A stretch of DNA of 18,325 nucleotides from the NCBI GenBank assembly GCA_043424535.1, contig JBHWOV010000125.1:1-18325 (forward strand). Direction: 5' to 3'. The notes below the pieces were generated by a model that ran no database searches, was not told the DNA's origin, and saw only the letters and a program-made list of their open reading frames with translations. Below, in pieces: positions 6,985 to 14,614 of this stretch (positions are counted from its first letter, which is position 1; the number at the start of each line of letters is the position of its first letter). The translations under genes were made by a program, and so were the position numbers. Source of the stretch: DSM-111022 sp043424535. Its GTDB lineage: Bacteria; Bacillota; Bacilli; Lactobacillales; Aerococcaceae.

Positions 6985-8332
6985 TATCTTTCCTCTCTAT
7001 TGACTCTAGCCCCCAAGCGATCACTTCACGCAATAATTCTGGGAATAAGAGCTCTCGGTTTTCAATTTCTTGTAATTCAGTAAAAAATGGCAAAAAGAGT
7101 AAATGATCAACGGTTACTAAACTGTATGTTTTCGTCAAATCAATGGGTTCACCCTTGACATGCCATTGTTGGCTTGACGAGTCACGCTCGGCACCTCTCA
7201 ACATTAACTGACCAAAATACTCGCCACGAAATCCCAGCCCCTTAATTGGGCGGTCCACTAATTCATTTTGTTTGTCCTGGAATTGATTTAAAACATCCAG
7301 TAATTGTTGCCCTGACATCACCAATCGTGCTAAATGCATCGGATGGGGTAAGGCCTTCTGCAATTCATATGCATTGGTCTGACCAGCTGACAAATCGCTT
7401 AAAAACAACCCATTATTGAGTACAGCGACATCTGCATCCGCAAATGATTGGATCGTCGCCAATCCAAATTGAATAAAACTGTTCGGTCCTGTTAATAAAT
7501 CCGCCTGTAATGAAAATTCAAACATCGGTAGTGTCTGTTCAGTTAAAGATTGTTCGCCAATAGATATATAATGATCTCGACTTGGTTCAATAGGAAATGT
7601 TTCTGCCTGGAGTTCAAAACGCTTTTCATTCTGATTATAATCCACGGTTACTTCGCCTATATATTGACCATAGCGTCCACATCCTGTCAACAAGGTTTGA
7701 TTGACCCATTCCCCTTCTGGTAATAAATGATGTGTGTGTCCACCAAGAATTAAATCAATTTGCGGAAATACTTGCGCTATATAACGATCTTCATTCAGTC
7801 CAAGATGCGATAATAAGATAATAAAATCTGGACTTAAAGCCTGAATTTCCTTTAACAGAGGCTTTAAAGCCTCTACCGGTGATAAAATACGATAATCATT
7901 ATAATGATAAGTAGGATAAGGTGCCGTCAACCCAATGATGATAATTTTTTGATTATCAACTGTATATTCGAGATAAGGTTCGGCATATTCTGGAATTTGA
8001 TGATAATTACCATCGAGTAAATTTGCAATCGTGACATCAAATGTACCTTCTGCATAAAGCTCCTTTAAATGGTCGGGTGTAATATTGATGCCCTCATTAT
8101 TTCCAATCGTCACACCATCATACGCAATCTCATTAAATAATTCAATCATGATTCTACCTTTAGTTGCTTCAATCATCGGATGATAGGCATCGATTGCATC
8201 GCCAATATCCATAATTAAAAACGGTATTTGCGCTTCTTGATAGCTCTTTTTTCGTTGTGTGATGAATTGTTTAATCCCTGGCCAATTCTCAAGGTGGCTA
8301 TGGATATCATTAGTGTGAATGATTTTAAACAT
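6974..8332 (-). CDS. yunD: Metallophosphoesterase / 5'-nucleotidase-like protein (YunD type)
   Basis: A 452-residue binuclear-metal phosphoesterase related to 5'-nucleotidase and UDP-sugar hydrolase. Metal-ligand motifs run in order: HTNDIHSH (6-13), MDIGDAID (41-48), GNNEG (77-81), LLSHLG (173-178) and GGHTHH (197-202). The third motif has Asn where most metallophosphatases have His (GNHE); this is characteristic of the YunD branch. The C-terminal half (about 240-440) matches the 5'-nucleotidase substrate domain. There is no signal peptide, so unlike secreted 5'-nucleotidases it works in the cytoplasm, probably on nucleotide or dinucleotide phosphates. I chose the ATG at 8332, which has AAAGGGG upstream; a TTG at 8350 in the same frame has no ribosome site. 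It is the first gene of the YunD-YutD-YutF-DUF1461 group. Confidence 0.9.
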   Translation of the reverse strand: MFKIIHTNDIHSHLENWPGIKQFITQRKKSYQEAQIPFLIMDIGDAIDAYHPMIEATKGRIMIELFNEIAYDGVTIGNNEGINITPDHLKELYAEGTFDVTIANLLDGNYHQIPEYAEPYLEYTVDNQKIIIIGLTAPYPTYHYNDYRILSPVEALKPLLKEIQALSPDFIILLSHLGLNEDRYIAQVFPQIDLILGGHTHHLLPEGEWVNQTLLTGCGRYGQYIGEVTVDYNQNEKRFELQAETFPIEPSRDHYISIGEQSLTEQTLPMFEFSLQADLLTGPNSFIQFGLATIQSFADADVAVLNNGLFLSDLSAGQTNAYELQKALPHPMHLARLVMSGQQLLDVLNQFQDKQNELVDRPIKGLGFRGEYFGQLMLRGAERDSSSQQWHVKGEPIDLTKTYSLVTVDHLLFLPFFTELQEIENRELLFPELLREVIAWGLESIERKDNDV

Positions 8333-8338
8333 AAAAAT

Positions 8339-8345
8339 CCCCTTT
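8339..8345 (-). promoter_or_regulatory. Ribosome binding site fixing the yunD start
   Basis: AAAGGGG on the minus strand, 6 nt upstream of the ATG at 8330-8332. It overlaps the region just after the in-frame TTG at 8350 and so rules that codon out as the start. Confidence 0.8.
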
Positions 8346-8382
8346 GCCAATACCTCATACTTTCATTAATCACTTCTTGATT

Positions 8383-8411
8383 ATTATAACAAATTATCGC
8401 ACAGATACCTA
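8383..8411 (-). promoter_or_regulatory. Promoter of the yunD-yutD-yutF-DUF1461 operon
   Basis: On the minus strand a perfect TATAAT (8383-8388) with TGT before it, an extended -10. The -35 region at 17-nt spacing (TAGGTA, 8406-8411) is poor, as is common with an extended -10. It lies about 50 nt before the yunD start. Confidence 0.6.
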
Positions 8412-8442
8412 TTATGGCATTAACTGTCACAAAATCTATTAT

Positions 8443-8471
8443 TTGAACATTTTAAATGTGTCAGGTATACT
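8443..8471 (+). promoter_or_regulatory. Promoter of the degV gene
   Basis: TTGAAC (8443-8448), a 17-nt spacer and TATACT (8466-8471), both 5 of 6 to the sigma-A consensus. It lies about 30 nt before the ATG at 8501. It is back to back with the yunD promoter; the two -35 regions are about 30 nt apart. Confidence 0.75.
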
Positions 8472-8500
8472 ACTTTTAAGAAATATTAGGAGGCCAAAGT

Positions 8501-9349
8501 ATGAAAAAATGGAAAATCGTCGCGGATTCAATTTGCGACATTCGTGAAGTTGACCATTTAGATCCGTCGGTTGACTTTGAATCCGTTCCACTCATTATTA
8601 ATATTGAAGACCAATCTTTTATTGATGACCAAAATATCGATATGGAAGAATACAGAAAAGCTTTAAAGGAAGCAAAACAAGGGGCATCGACAGCTTGTCC
8701 AGCCCCAGATCATTATGCGAATGCCTTTCGTGGCGCCGAAAATGTTCTTTGCTTCTGCGTATCGAAAAATCTCTCCGGAAGCTATAATAGTGCCATGTTA
8801 GGGAAAGAATTGTTGTTAGAAGAAAATCCTGACATTAATATCGAAGTGATTAACACGGCTTCGGCGTGTGCAGAAATGAATATTCAAGTTCAAAAAGCGC
8901 TAGAATTAGCAAATCAAGGGGTCAGTTTTGAAGAAATGACTGCACAAATGAAAGAATATGGCAGCAAAACAGATGTCTTATTTATACTCAAAAGCATTGA
9001 CAATCTCGTTCGCGCCGGACGTGTCAATAAATTAATGGGACAAATGGTGGGCTTATTAAATATTCATATCATTGGCCAAAGAACGGCCGATGGATTGATT
9101 GAACTCGCAAATAAAGCACGCGGCGAAAAACGTGCCATACGCACCTTTTTAGATGAATTAAAGGCCCATAAATTCAACGGCAAACGCATTGAAATCGCTC
9201 ATGCCTCCAATCTTCCCTTAGCAGAAACATTGCGAACCAAAATTATTGAAAAATATCCTGACGCAACGATTTCTATCATTGAAATGGGTGGCCTCTGTGA
9301 GTTCTACGCAGAACATCAAGGTATTATCGCTGGTTTTGAAAAAATATAA
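8501..9349 (+). CDS. DegV family fatty-acid-binding protein (FakB-like)
   Basis: A 282-residue soluble two-domain protein of the DegV family. Members bind a fatty acid in a deep cleft, and those of the FakB type present it to the kinase FakA for entry into phospholipid synthesis; whether this copy has a FakA partner cannot be seen here. Landmarks are the N-terminal VADSICDI (about 7-14), STACPAPDHY (63-72), LSGSYNSAMLG (91-101), and ILKSIDNLVRAGRVNKL followed by the GQMVGLLNIHIIGQ strand. Two details depart from common forms: ADSICDI in place of ADSTCDL, and TACPAP in place of the usual TSQPS. The ATG follows AGGAGG at good spacing. It is monocistronic, between its own promoter and a terminator. 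Confidence 0.92.
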   Translation: MKKWKIVADSICDIREVDHLDPSVDFESVPLIINIEDQSFIDDQNIDMEEYRKALKEAKQGASTACPAPDHYANAFRGAENVLCFCVSKNLSGSYNSAMLGKELLLEENPDINIEVINTASACAEMNIQVQKALELANQGVSFEEMTAQMKEYGSKTDVLFILKSIDNLVRAGRVNKLMGQMVGLLNIHIIGQRTADGLIELANKARGEKRAIRTFLDELKAHKFNGKRIEIAHASNLPLAETLRTKIIEKYPDATISIIEMGGLCEFYAEHQGIIAGFEKI

Positions 9350-9356
9350 TAATGAG

Positions 9357-9384
9357 AAAGCTCCTCAAACTGAGGAGCTTTTTT
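9357..9384. terminator. Bidirectional terminator between degV and the alpha/beta hydrolase gene
   Basis: An 11-bp stem (9357-9367 with 9371-9381) with core GCTCCTC/GAGGAGC and a 3-nt loop, followed by a T-run (9379-9384) on the plus strand. The stop codon of the convergent hydrolase (9383-9385) lies in that T-run. On the minus strand the tract after the stem is weaker (TTTCTCATT), so termination should be best in the plus direction. Confidence 0.88.
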
Positions 9385-10513
9385 ATTGAATCATTGTCTG
9401 AATCTCTCCATGAATACACGCAATTAGGGCGTAAAGTGGTTCATCTTGATCGAGTAAATTTTCATGGCGTCCACCTGGCACACAATATAAATGGGCATTC
9501 GCTAAATAATGGGCCGCAGTATATAAACCAGCAGATTGGACTAAATCATCATTTTCAGCTCGAATTAAAACAATCGGACGGGAAACCTTTTCTAAGTTAT
9601 CGGGGTTGACAATACGCATCATCGCTTTAAACGATTGATGAATCCATTCAATTCCACCTGCTTGCGCCACATGGTCATATAATTCTCCACCAAGCGCATA
9701 GAGATATTCTCTTCGATGATCTGAGCGACTGAGAATAATGTCCTTCAATAAATAATTTAATCGTGGGTCATCCAAAGTCTCTTCTGTAAGAAATAAATCG
9801 GTGCCGAAATCAAATTGATCTAAAACTGCTACAATCAGATTCGCAAAGGAAACAGGTAAATTACCAGTATTAAGCATCAGCTCTGGCGAATTTAAGATTG
9901 CTCCATTAATAAGATGTGGGGCTTGTTCAATAAGATTTAAACTGACTAAGCCACCCATTGAATGTCCTAAAACAATGATGTCTTTTGCTAATTGATGGGG
10001 TAAAACAACATTTTGAATAATCGCCAGCGCATCTTCTGTATATAGTTCAAAGTCATTGATGTTAATCTCACTGTCTGCTGGCACATTGGATTGTCCATGG
10101 CCACGATGATCATAAATAAAGACTTCATAATTCAGCTGCAATAAATAATAAATGATTTCTGAATACACTTCTTTAAATTCTTTAAAGCCATGTAAAATAA
10201 AAATTGTCGCATCCGGTTGCTGGCTATAAGGAATGAAATGTTGAATCGTAAAGTCAATGTCATTATGTTTGTGATGATAAGCATGGAAATTAGAATAAAT
10301 TATCGGAATGACAAATTTAGTCATCTCTTGTCCATAATTTTCTTCTTGAATCCAGTGAATATCTGGAAGGTCAATCTCCTCCGGTTCAATAACCGTTTCA
10401 AACTCTTCGTATTGAATATAATCAAATTGCTTGCGATAATAGCGGTCAAATAAATAGCTACCAGTAACTAGACCACCCATTATATATAAAGTATTTTTTA
10501 CCCATTGTTTCAT
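9383..10513 (-). CDS. Membrane-anchored alpha/beta hydrolase (monoacylglycerol lipase/lysophospholipase-like)
   Basis: A 376-residue serine hydrolase. A short hydrophobic stretch at 8-21 followed by basic residues suggests an N-terminal membrane anchor with no clear cleavage site. The hydrolase fold starts near 100 with IFILHGFKEF (oxyanion loop) and YDHRGHGQSN (about 135-144). The nucleophile is Ser185 in GHSMGG, the acid is Asp322 or Asp323 in RAENDDL, and the general base is His350 in PGGRHENL. The pattern resembles the PldB/monoglyceride lipase branch, so a lysolipid or acylglycerol substrate is plausible but unproven. The ATG follows AAGGAGG. It sits downstream of the structured element at 10563-10676, on the same strand as the deacetylase gene, and ends at a terminator shared with degV. 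Confidence 0.88.
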   Translation of the reverse strand: MKQWVKNTLYIMGGLVTGSYLFDRYYRKQFDYIQYEEFETVIEPEEIDLPDIHWIQEENYGQEMTKFVIPIIYSNFHAYHHKHNDIDFTIQHFIPYSQQPDATIFILHGFKEFKEVYSEIIYYLLQLNYEVFIYDHRGHGQSNVPADSEININDFELYTEDALAIIQNVVLPHQLAKDIIVLGHSMGGLVSLNLIEQAPHLINGAILNSPELMLNTGNLPVSFANLIVAVLDQFDFGTDLFLTEETLDDPRLNYLLKDIILSRSDHRREYLYALGGELYDHVAQAGGIEWIHQSFKAMMRIVNPDNLEKVSRPIVLIRAENDDLVQSAGLYTAAHYLANAHLYCVPGGRHENLLDQDEPLYALIACIHGEIQTMIQ

Positions 10514-10556
10514 TATCTGGCCTCCTTCTCATTTATTTGTCATGCATTTTTAAAAT

Positions 10557-10676
10557 AAAAAAGTCGACATATATTTTTTAAAAGGAAATTAGGCAATCTC
10601 CTGATTTGGTATCTGGGATTCGATTGTCTAATGCACTGATTTACTCAGTATTCTTTCATAAAAATAATATGTCGAC
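10557..10676. other. Structured 114-bp intergenic element (three-helix fold) flanked by a minus-strand U-run
   Basis: Outer arms 10563-10578 and 10660-10676 pair over 16 bp with one bulge; the outermost 10 bp (GTCGACATAT/ATATGTCGAC) are perfect. Inside are a long hairpin (10588-10598 with 10622-10632, 11 bp with one G-U on the plus strand, and more pairs towards the loop) and a small hairpin (10635-10639 with 10645-10649). On the minus strand the outer stem is followed by six Ts (10557-10562), so it could act as a terminator or attenuator between the deacetylase and hydrolase genes. Two G-U pairs in the inner hairpin become A-C mismatches on the minus strand, which favours a plus-strand RNA or a DNA foldback such as a miniature mobile element. 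No flanking duplication or known class is recognised. Confidence 0.55.
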
Positions 10677-10722
10677 GCTGAATGTTTATTGATGAGACAG
10701 GTTTATTATCCCATTACTTATA

Positions 10723-11646
10723 TTATTGCATTGGCTCTTCTGAATTGCGTTGATGTTTAATTAAATATGGGTCAACGATATGATAGCCTTTTTCACGGTA
10801 GCCATCAATCATACGCTCTAATGCATGATAAGTCCATTCACGGTCATGCATTAAAATATTTGCGCCACCTCTTAAATATTCATTATCCAATGAGATTGCT
10901 GCTAATGCATCACCGTCAAGATATTCATCCATCCAGTCATAACCAAAGGACCAATTAATTAATTGTAAACCTAATTCATTACAAATTAAAATCGTGTCCA
11001 TATCGAATTGACCAAATGGTGGTCTAAACCAACGGACAGGTTGACCAGTAATCTCTTCAATTTTGTCATTGGTTGTTTTAATTTCAGCATATTTTTGCTC
11101 ATAAGTCAGATCACGCTGATTTTCATGTGTTTCTGTATGATTCCCGATTTCGAATCCTAATTCGTGTACTTTTCTGATGGTTTCGATATTTTCATCATTT
11201 TCAAGATACATTCCATTAACTAGGAATATTGCATTCACATCTTTTGATTTCATCAATTGTGCCATTTCCAACGCATGTGTTCCTGGTGTTTGAGGCGCAT
11301 CATCAAAAGTAAATAATAGAACATCTTCGGATGAAGGAGTGATTGGTAAGATTTCAGATGAAATATCCGGATCTGGATAAATTTCATAAGCATATCCCTC
11401 TTCATTTGGTTCAGCATAAGCAGAATAATCTGTCCATGCATGCGGGATGCCATCTTCACGCTGGGTCAAATCTGTCTCTTCAGATTCACTCGCTGTATTT
11501 TCACTTGTCGCATTTTCTACAGATTCTTCGGTTGAAACATCGACTGTTTCTTCCGCCTGTTCTGTATTTTCACTATTTGCTGTGTCTTGTCCTTGGCAAC
11601 CAGCTAAAATAAACACTGCCAAAAATCCTAACAAAATTCGTTTCAT
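10723..11646 (-). CDS. Lipoprotein polysaccharide deacetylase (NodB/CE4 domain)
   Basis: A 307-residue exported lipoprotein. The signal peptide ends in the lipobox LAGC with Cys17 as lipid anchor. Residues 20-65 form a Ser/Thr/Glu/Asn-rich flexible linker typical of surface lipoproteins. The CE4 deacetylase domain spans about 105-295: motif 1 LFTFDDAP with Asp115/Asp116, motif 2 HTETH with zinc ligands His170 and His174, motif 3 RWFRPPFG (about 205-212), motif 4 WSFGYDWMD, and motif 5 ILMHD with His267. All the catalytic residues are present, so it should be active on an N-acetylated envelope polymer such as peptidoglycan; which polymer is inference. The ATG follows an AGAGG site. It lies 15 nt after the marR gene and is almost surely co-transcribed with it. 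Confidence 0.92.
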   Translation of the reverse strand: MKRILLGFLAVFILAGCQGQDTANSENTEQAEETVDVSTEESVENATSENTASESEETDLTQREDGIPHAWTDYSAYAEPNEEGYAYEIYPDPDISSEILPITPSSEDVLLFTFDDAPQTPGTHALEMAQLMKSKDVNAIFLVNGMYLENDENIETIRKVHELGFEIGNHTETHENQRDLTYEQKYAEIKTTNDKIEEITGQPVRWFRPPFGQFDMDTILICNELGLQLINWSFGYDWMDEYLDGDALAAISLDNEYLRGGANILMHDREWTYHALERMIDGYREKGYHIVDPYLIKHQRNSEEPMQ

Positions 11647-11661
11647 TAATTAAACCTCTTC

Positions 11662-12129
11662 CTAATCATTAGAGTCATCATCGTTTTTCTTTACGTCTAC
11701 CATTTCACTTTGACGGCTTATTCGTTTCAAATAATCTCTAAAATCCGCCAGCTCTTCATCGGATAAAACAGAAAATGTTTCTTCAATGTAAGAAGCATGG
11801 ATTGGAAATGTTTCTTCAATAACCTTCCGTCCTTCAGAGGTTAAAGATGCATAAGTAACTCTTCGATCATTACTACAGGGAATTCGTTGAACGAGCCCTT
11901 TTTTGACTAATTGATCAATAATATAAGTGGTCGAACTACTCGCAATCAATATTTTCTCTTTAATTTGTTGAATTGGCGTATCTCCCTTATGTAATAATAA
12001 TTCCAAAACCGCAAATTCATTGAGATTGAGCGAATAAGCTTGTGTTGCTAATCGATCCAATTGATTGAGCTTCTCATTCGTACGACGCACCCCGACGAAA
12101 GCTTTTAATGCTTCTTCTTGGCGATTCAA
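11662..12129 (-). CDS. MarR-family transcriptional regulator
   Basis: A 155-residue winged-helix repressor. The core is seen in LNEFAVLELLLHKGDTPIQQIKEKILIASSSTTYIIDQLVKKGLVQR (about 36-81), where the recognition helix lies around SSSTTYIIDQLVKKG, followed by the wing, CSNDRRVTYASLTSEG (about 84-99), with the family's DRR signature. Flanking helices form the dimer domain, and the C-terminus is acidic (DDDSND). The start codon is TTG (12127-12129), supported by GAGAGGG at normal spacing and by the lack of any in-frame ATG before the domain. The deacetylase gene follows directly, so it probably controls itself and that envelope enzyme. The single Cys (about 84), at the wing, could be a redox sensor as in OhrR-like members, but OhrR sensors use an N-terminal Cys, so I do not claim it. 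Confidence 0.9.
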   Translation of the reverse strand: MNRQEEALKAFVGVRRTNEKLNQLDRLATQAYSLNLNEFAVLELLLHKGDTPIQQIKEKILIASSSTTYIIDQLVKKGLVQRIPCSNDRRVTYASLTSEGRKVIEETFPIHASYIEETFSVLSDEELADFRDYLKRISRQSEMVDVKKNDDDSND

Positions 12130-12165
12130 TATTTTGTCCCTCTCTTCGTATTTATATTCTTATTC

Positions 12166-12194
12166 ATTCTATCACAATTTTAGTAATATTTTAA
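12166..12194 (-). promoter_or_regulatory. Promoter of the marR-deacetylase operon
   Basis: On the minus strand TTAAAA (12189-12194, 4 of 6), a 17-nt spacer and TAGAAT (12166-12171) with TGA before it (extended -10). It starts about 40 nt before the TTG start. The gap to comEC (12130-12267) holds no strong terminator; only AT-rich weak dyads such as AACATT/AATGTT are visible, so some read-through from comEC is possible. Confidence 0.55.
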
Positions 12195-12267
12195 CGAAAA
12201 CTTGAATCTCACATTCGAAACATTAAAATATTCACCAATATCAATGTTCAGAAATTTGAATGGCAAT

Positions 12268-14613
12268 TTAAGGTTGATTCATTGGTATTTGACGTACTTT
12301 AATCGAATAGCGTCCATTTGCTTGAATGCGAATTTGAATGGCCCCGACATCACTCGTCGATAAATAACGATAATGATTTTCTTCTAAACGTTCGATCACT
12401 TCAGGATGCGGATGGCCATATCGGTTCTTTTGCCCAGCCGAAATAAAAGCCCATTGAGCTTGGAGACCCGTTAATAATTTAGTCGATGTACCTGTATGAC
12501 TACCATGATGCGCTAATTTTATCATGGTTGGCTCTAATGTTTGAAAATAACTTAAATATTTATGCTCTTCAGCACTCGTAATATCCCCCAAGGATAGAAG
12601 AGTTCTGCCATAAAAATGCAGCGTAGAGATAATAGATGTACGATTTGATTGATCATCTTCCGTATAGAGACTTTGCGGATCTTGAGCAATCACTTCCAGC
12701 GCGCCCTTTACGATTGATTGGCGCCGTTCTGTCGAAACGAGTTGGTATTGTATTTTTGGCGCTAATTTTTTTAGTAGAGGAAGAAATTGTTTAAATATAT
12801 CACTATGAGCTGTATATTCTGTTAAATAAATATGTTTAATGGGAATTACTTCAACGAGCCCGATTAAATTTCCCATATGGTCAATATCTGGATGGGTGAT
12901 GATGACCCCTGTTAGCCGATTGACTCCAAGTGCTTTTAAGGCCGGTATTAAATGACGCGACGCTTCTTCATTATCTATTGCTACTTCATTCTCGCCCCAA
13001 TTCATTTTGCCACCGGTATCAATCAGCCAAACTTCACGTCGATGAGGCCATTCAATTAACATTGCATCGCCTTGACCGACATAGAGAATGGTAATAACCG
13101 CATCCCTTGAAAGATGAGGCATAACAAAAAGGACCACACTATACATTACTGTTAGTAGCACGATTGTTTGAAGTGGTTTTTTAGGCAATTGATAGAGATA
13201 AATAATCGGACAAAGTAATAATATTATAAATGAAAGAGGCGCCAGATAGCCTGTATTCCATTCAACGAATTGTATTGGATTGAGATAAATTGCCCATTCA
13301 TGCAGTAATATTAGCATGTCTGAAAGAAATTTAAATATCGGAACAAAGATATCCAAACCACTAAATAACATCAGACTCGTAGCAATCATCATTCCTAATA
13401 AATAATCACTGAAGAAATATCCCATCACTAAACTCGATACCATTTGCAATGGATACCATTGATGCGTCAATTGCATCGTCACTGGCCAGACGATTAGCAT
13501 ACTCAATGCAGTTAGCATGCCTTGCTGCTTCCAAGAGGATAAATGATGAAAATTAGGATAATGATGTGTAAAAAAATGGATTATCAATGTTAAACCAAAA
13601 CTCAATTGAAAGCCTAAAGAGTATAATTGCAATGGATTCACCAATAAAATCAGTATTCCTACATAAGCAATTTGATCCATCCGAGAAAGCGGCCAATTAA
13701 AAAACGCTGTCGCTAAACGCATATAATGTGTTCCGAGCGCTCTTAATACACCAATCGGCCAACCGATTAAACAACCATATAAAAATAATAATATTTCAAC
13801 AAACCAACGCGCTCGGTCCAAACGTAAGCCAATCCACGCAAAAAATAACACGCCCTTCTTACGTAACCAATGGACTTGAATTCCGGATATGGAAAATAAG
13901 TGGATGACACCCCAAATACGCATTAAATCCATCAGCTCATCCACTGCCGCATCATCTAAACGAAATAATAAGCGATTGTGAAGATGAATCCATAAATTAT
14001 TATGATCCATCAATGGTTCCTTTATTTGATAAGCAAACGTGCGCCACTTGGAATGGAGTTCTTGTGAAACAGTTCTTTGCTCTAATGCTTGGATTTCAAT
14101 CGAATGATAAATACCTTTCTTTTCGAGAAAATTACTATAATCAAAGACATGAAAATTTAAAGCCGGTGAAACATGTTGAATCGCTCCAGTAACTCGCCAA
14201 TCTTCGACTTGTTCAATATTATGTCTTTGAAATTGTTCAATCATTTGTTCTTCTCTACTAAACCATTGAATAGGTATATCGCGGTCAGCAGTCTTCAATT
14301 TCCCTTCTCCACGGACCATTCCTTCTGTCAATGTGACATCATGAGGATCGACTTGAATACGCACGCGAACTGATTCTTGCATTGGTAATTGTTGACGTGC
14401 TGTCAATTCACTTTCAAGTATAATAAGACGTCCACAAAAAAAGACACTTAATATGACTAATCCCCACCGAAATGCAGAACCATTCCAAAAAATCCGTACC
14501 GAACAAAGGACTGTTAAAACATACCAACCCCACTGTTTTTCTAGGAAACTGATACACAATAATAGTATAAAGACAAAAAACAATAAACCATAGTACTTTA
14601 TTTGTGAAAACAT
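12268..14613 (-). CDS. comEC: DNA internalisation competence protein ComEC/Rec2
   Basis: Membrane channel that carries single-stranded DNA across the cytoplasmic membrane during natural transformation. At 781 residues it is full length. The N-terminal region has two or three membrane helices (about 7-70), then the OB-fold-like external region (about 75-190). The competence domain follows: IHLFSISGIQVHWL (about 237-250) and helices to about 500. The C-terminal metallo-beta-lactamase-like domain (about 505-780) carries IDTGG, THPDIDHMG (573-581), LLSLGDI and KLAHHGSHTGTS (699-710), so the nuclease-type metal site is intact. The competence motif reads SGIQV where many homologues have SGLHV. The ATG is one base after the comEA stop, with only a weak site (GTAGG), which implies coupling to comEA. 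Confidence 0.95.
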   Translation of the reverse strand: MFSQIKYYGLLFFVFILLLCISFLEKQWGWYVLTVLCSVRIFWNGSAFRWGLVILSVFFCGRLIILESELTARQQLPMQESVRVRIQVDPHDVTLTEGMVRGEGKLKTADRDIPIQWFSREEQMIEQFQRHNIEQVEDWRVTGAIQHVSPALNFHVFDYSNFLEKKGIYHSIEIQALEQRTVSQELHSKWRTFAYQIKEPLMDHNNLWIHLHNRLLFRLDDAAVDELMDLMRIWGVIHLFSISGIQVHWLRKKGVLFFAWIGLRLDRARWFVEILLFLYGCLIGWPIGVLRALGTHYMRLATAFFNWPLSRMDQIAYVGILILLVNPLQLYSLGFQLSFGLTLIIHFFTHHYPNFHHLSSWKQQGMLTALSMLIVWPVTMQLTHQWYPLQMVSSLVMGYFFSDYLLGMMIATSLMLFSGLDIFVPIFKFLSDMLILLHEWAIYLNPIQFVEWNTGYLAPLSFIILLLCPIIYLYQLPKKPLQTIVLLTVMYSVVLFVMPHLSRDAVITILYVGQGDAMLIEWPHRREVWLIDTGGKMNWGENEVAIDNEEASRHLIPALKALGVNRLTGVIITHPDIDHMGNLIGLVEVIPIKHIYLTEYTAHSDIFKQFLPLLKKLAPKIQYQLVSTERRQSIVKGALEVIAQDPQSLYTEDDQSNRTSIISTLHFYGRTLLSLGDITSAEEHKYLSYFQTLEPTMIKLAHHGSHTGTSTKLLTGLQAQWAFISAGQKNRYGHPHPEVIERLEENHYRYLSTSDVGAIQIRIQANGRYSIKVRQIPMNQP

Positions 14614-14614
14614 A

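Noticed and set aside
8348..8350. TTG start giving YunD six more residues
   Set aside because: There is no ribosome site upstream, while the ATG at 8330-8332 has AAAGGGG at correct spacing.
9352..9609. Plus-strand 85-residue frame directly after degV
   Set aside because: It starts within the terminator and lies wholly opposite the well-supported alpha/beta hydrolase gene, with no ribosome site.
10563..10676. Insertion sequence or transposon remnant with terminal inverted repeats
   Set aside because: There is no coding remnant and no target-site duplication beside the arms; kept only as a possible MITE-like foldback in the findings.
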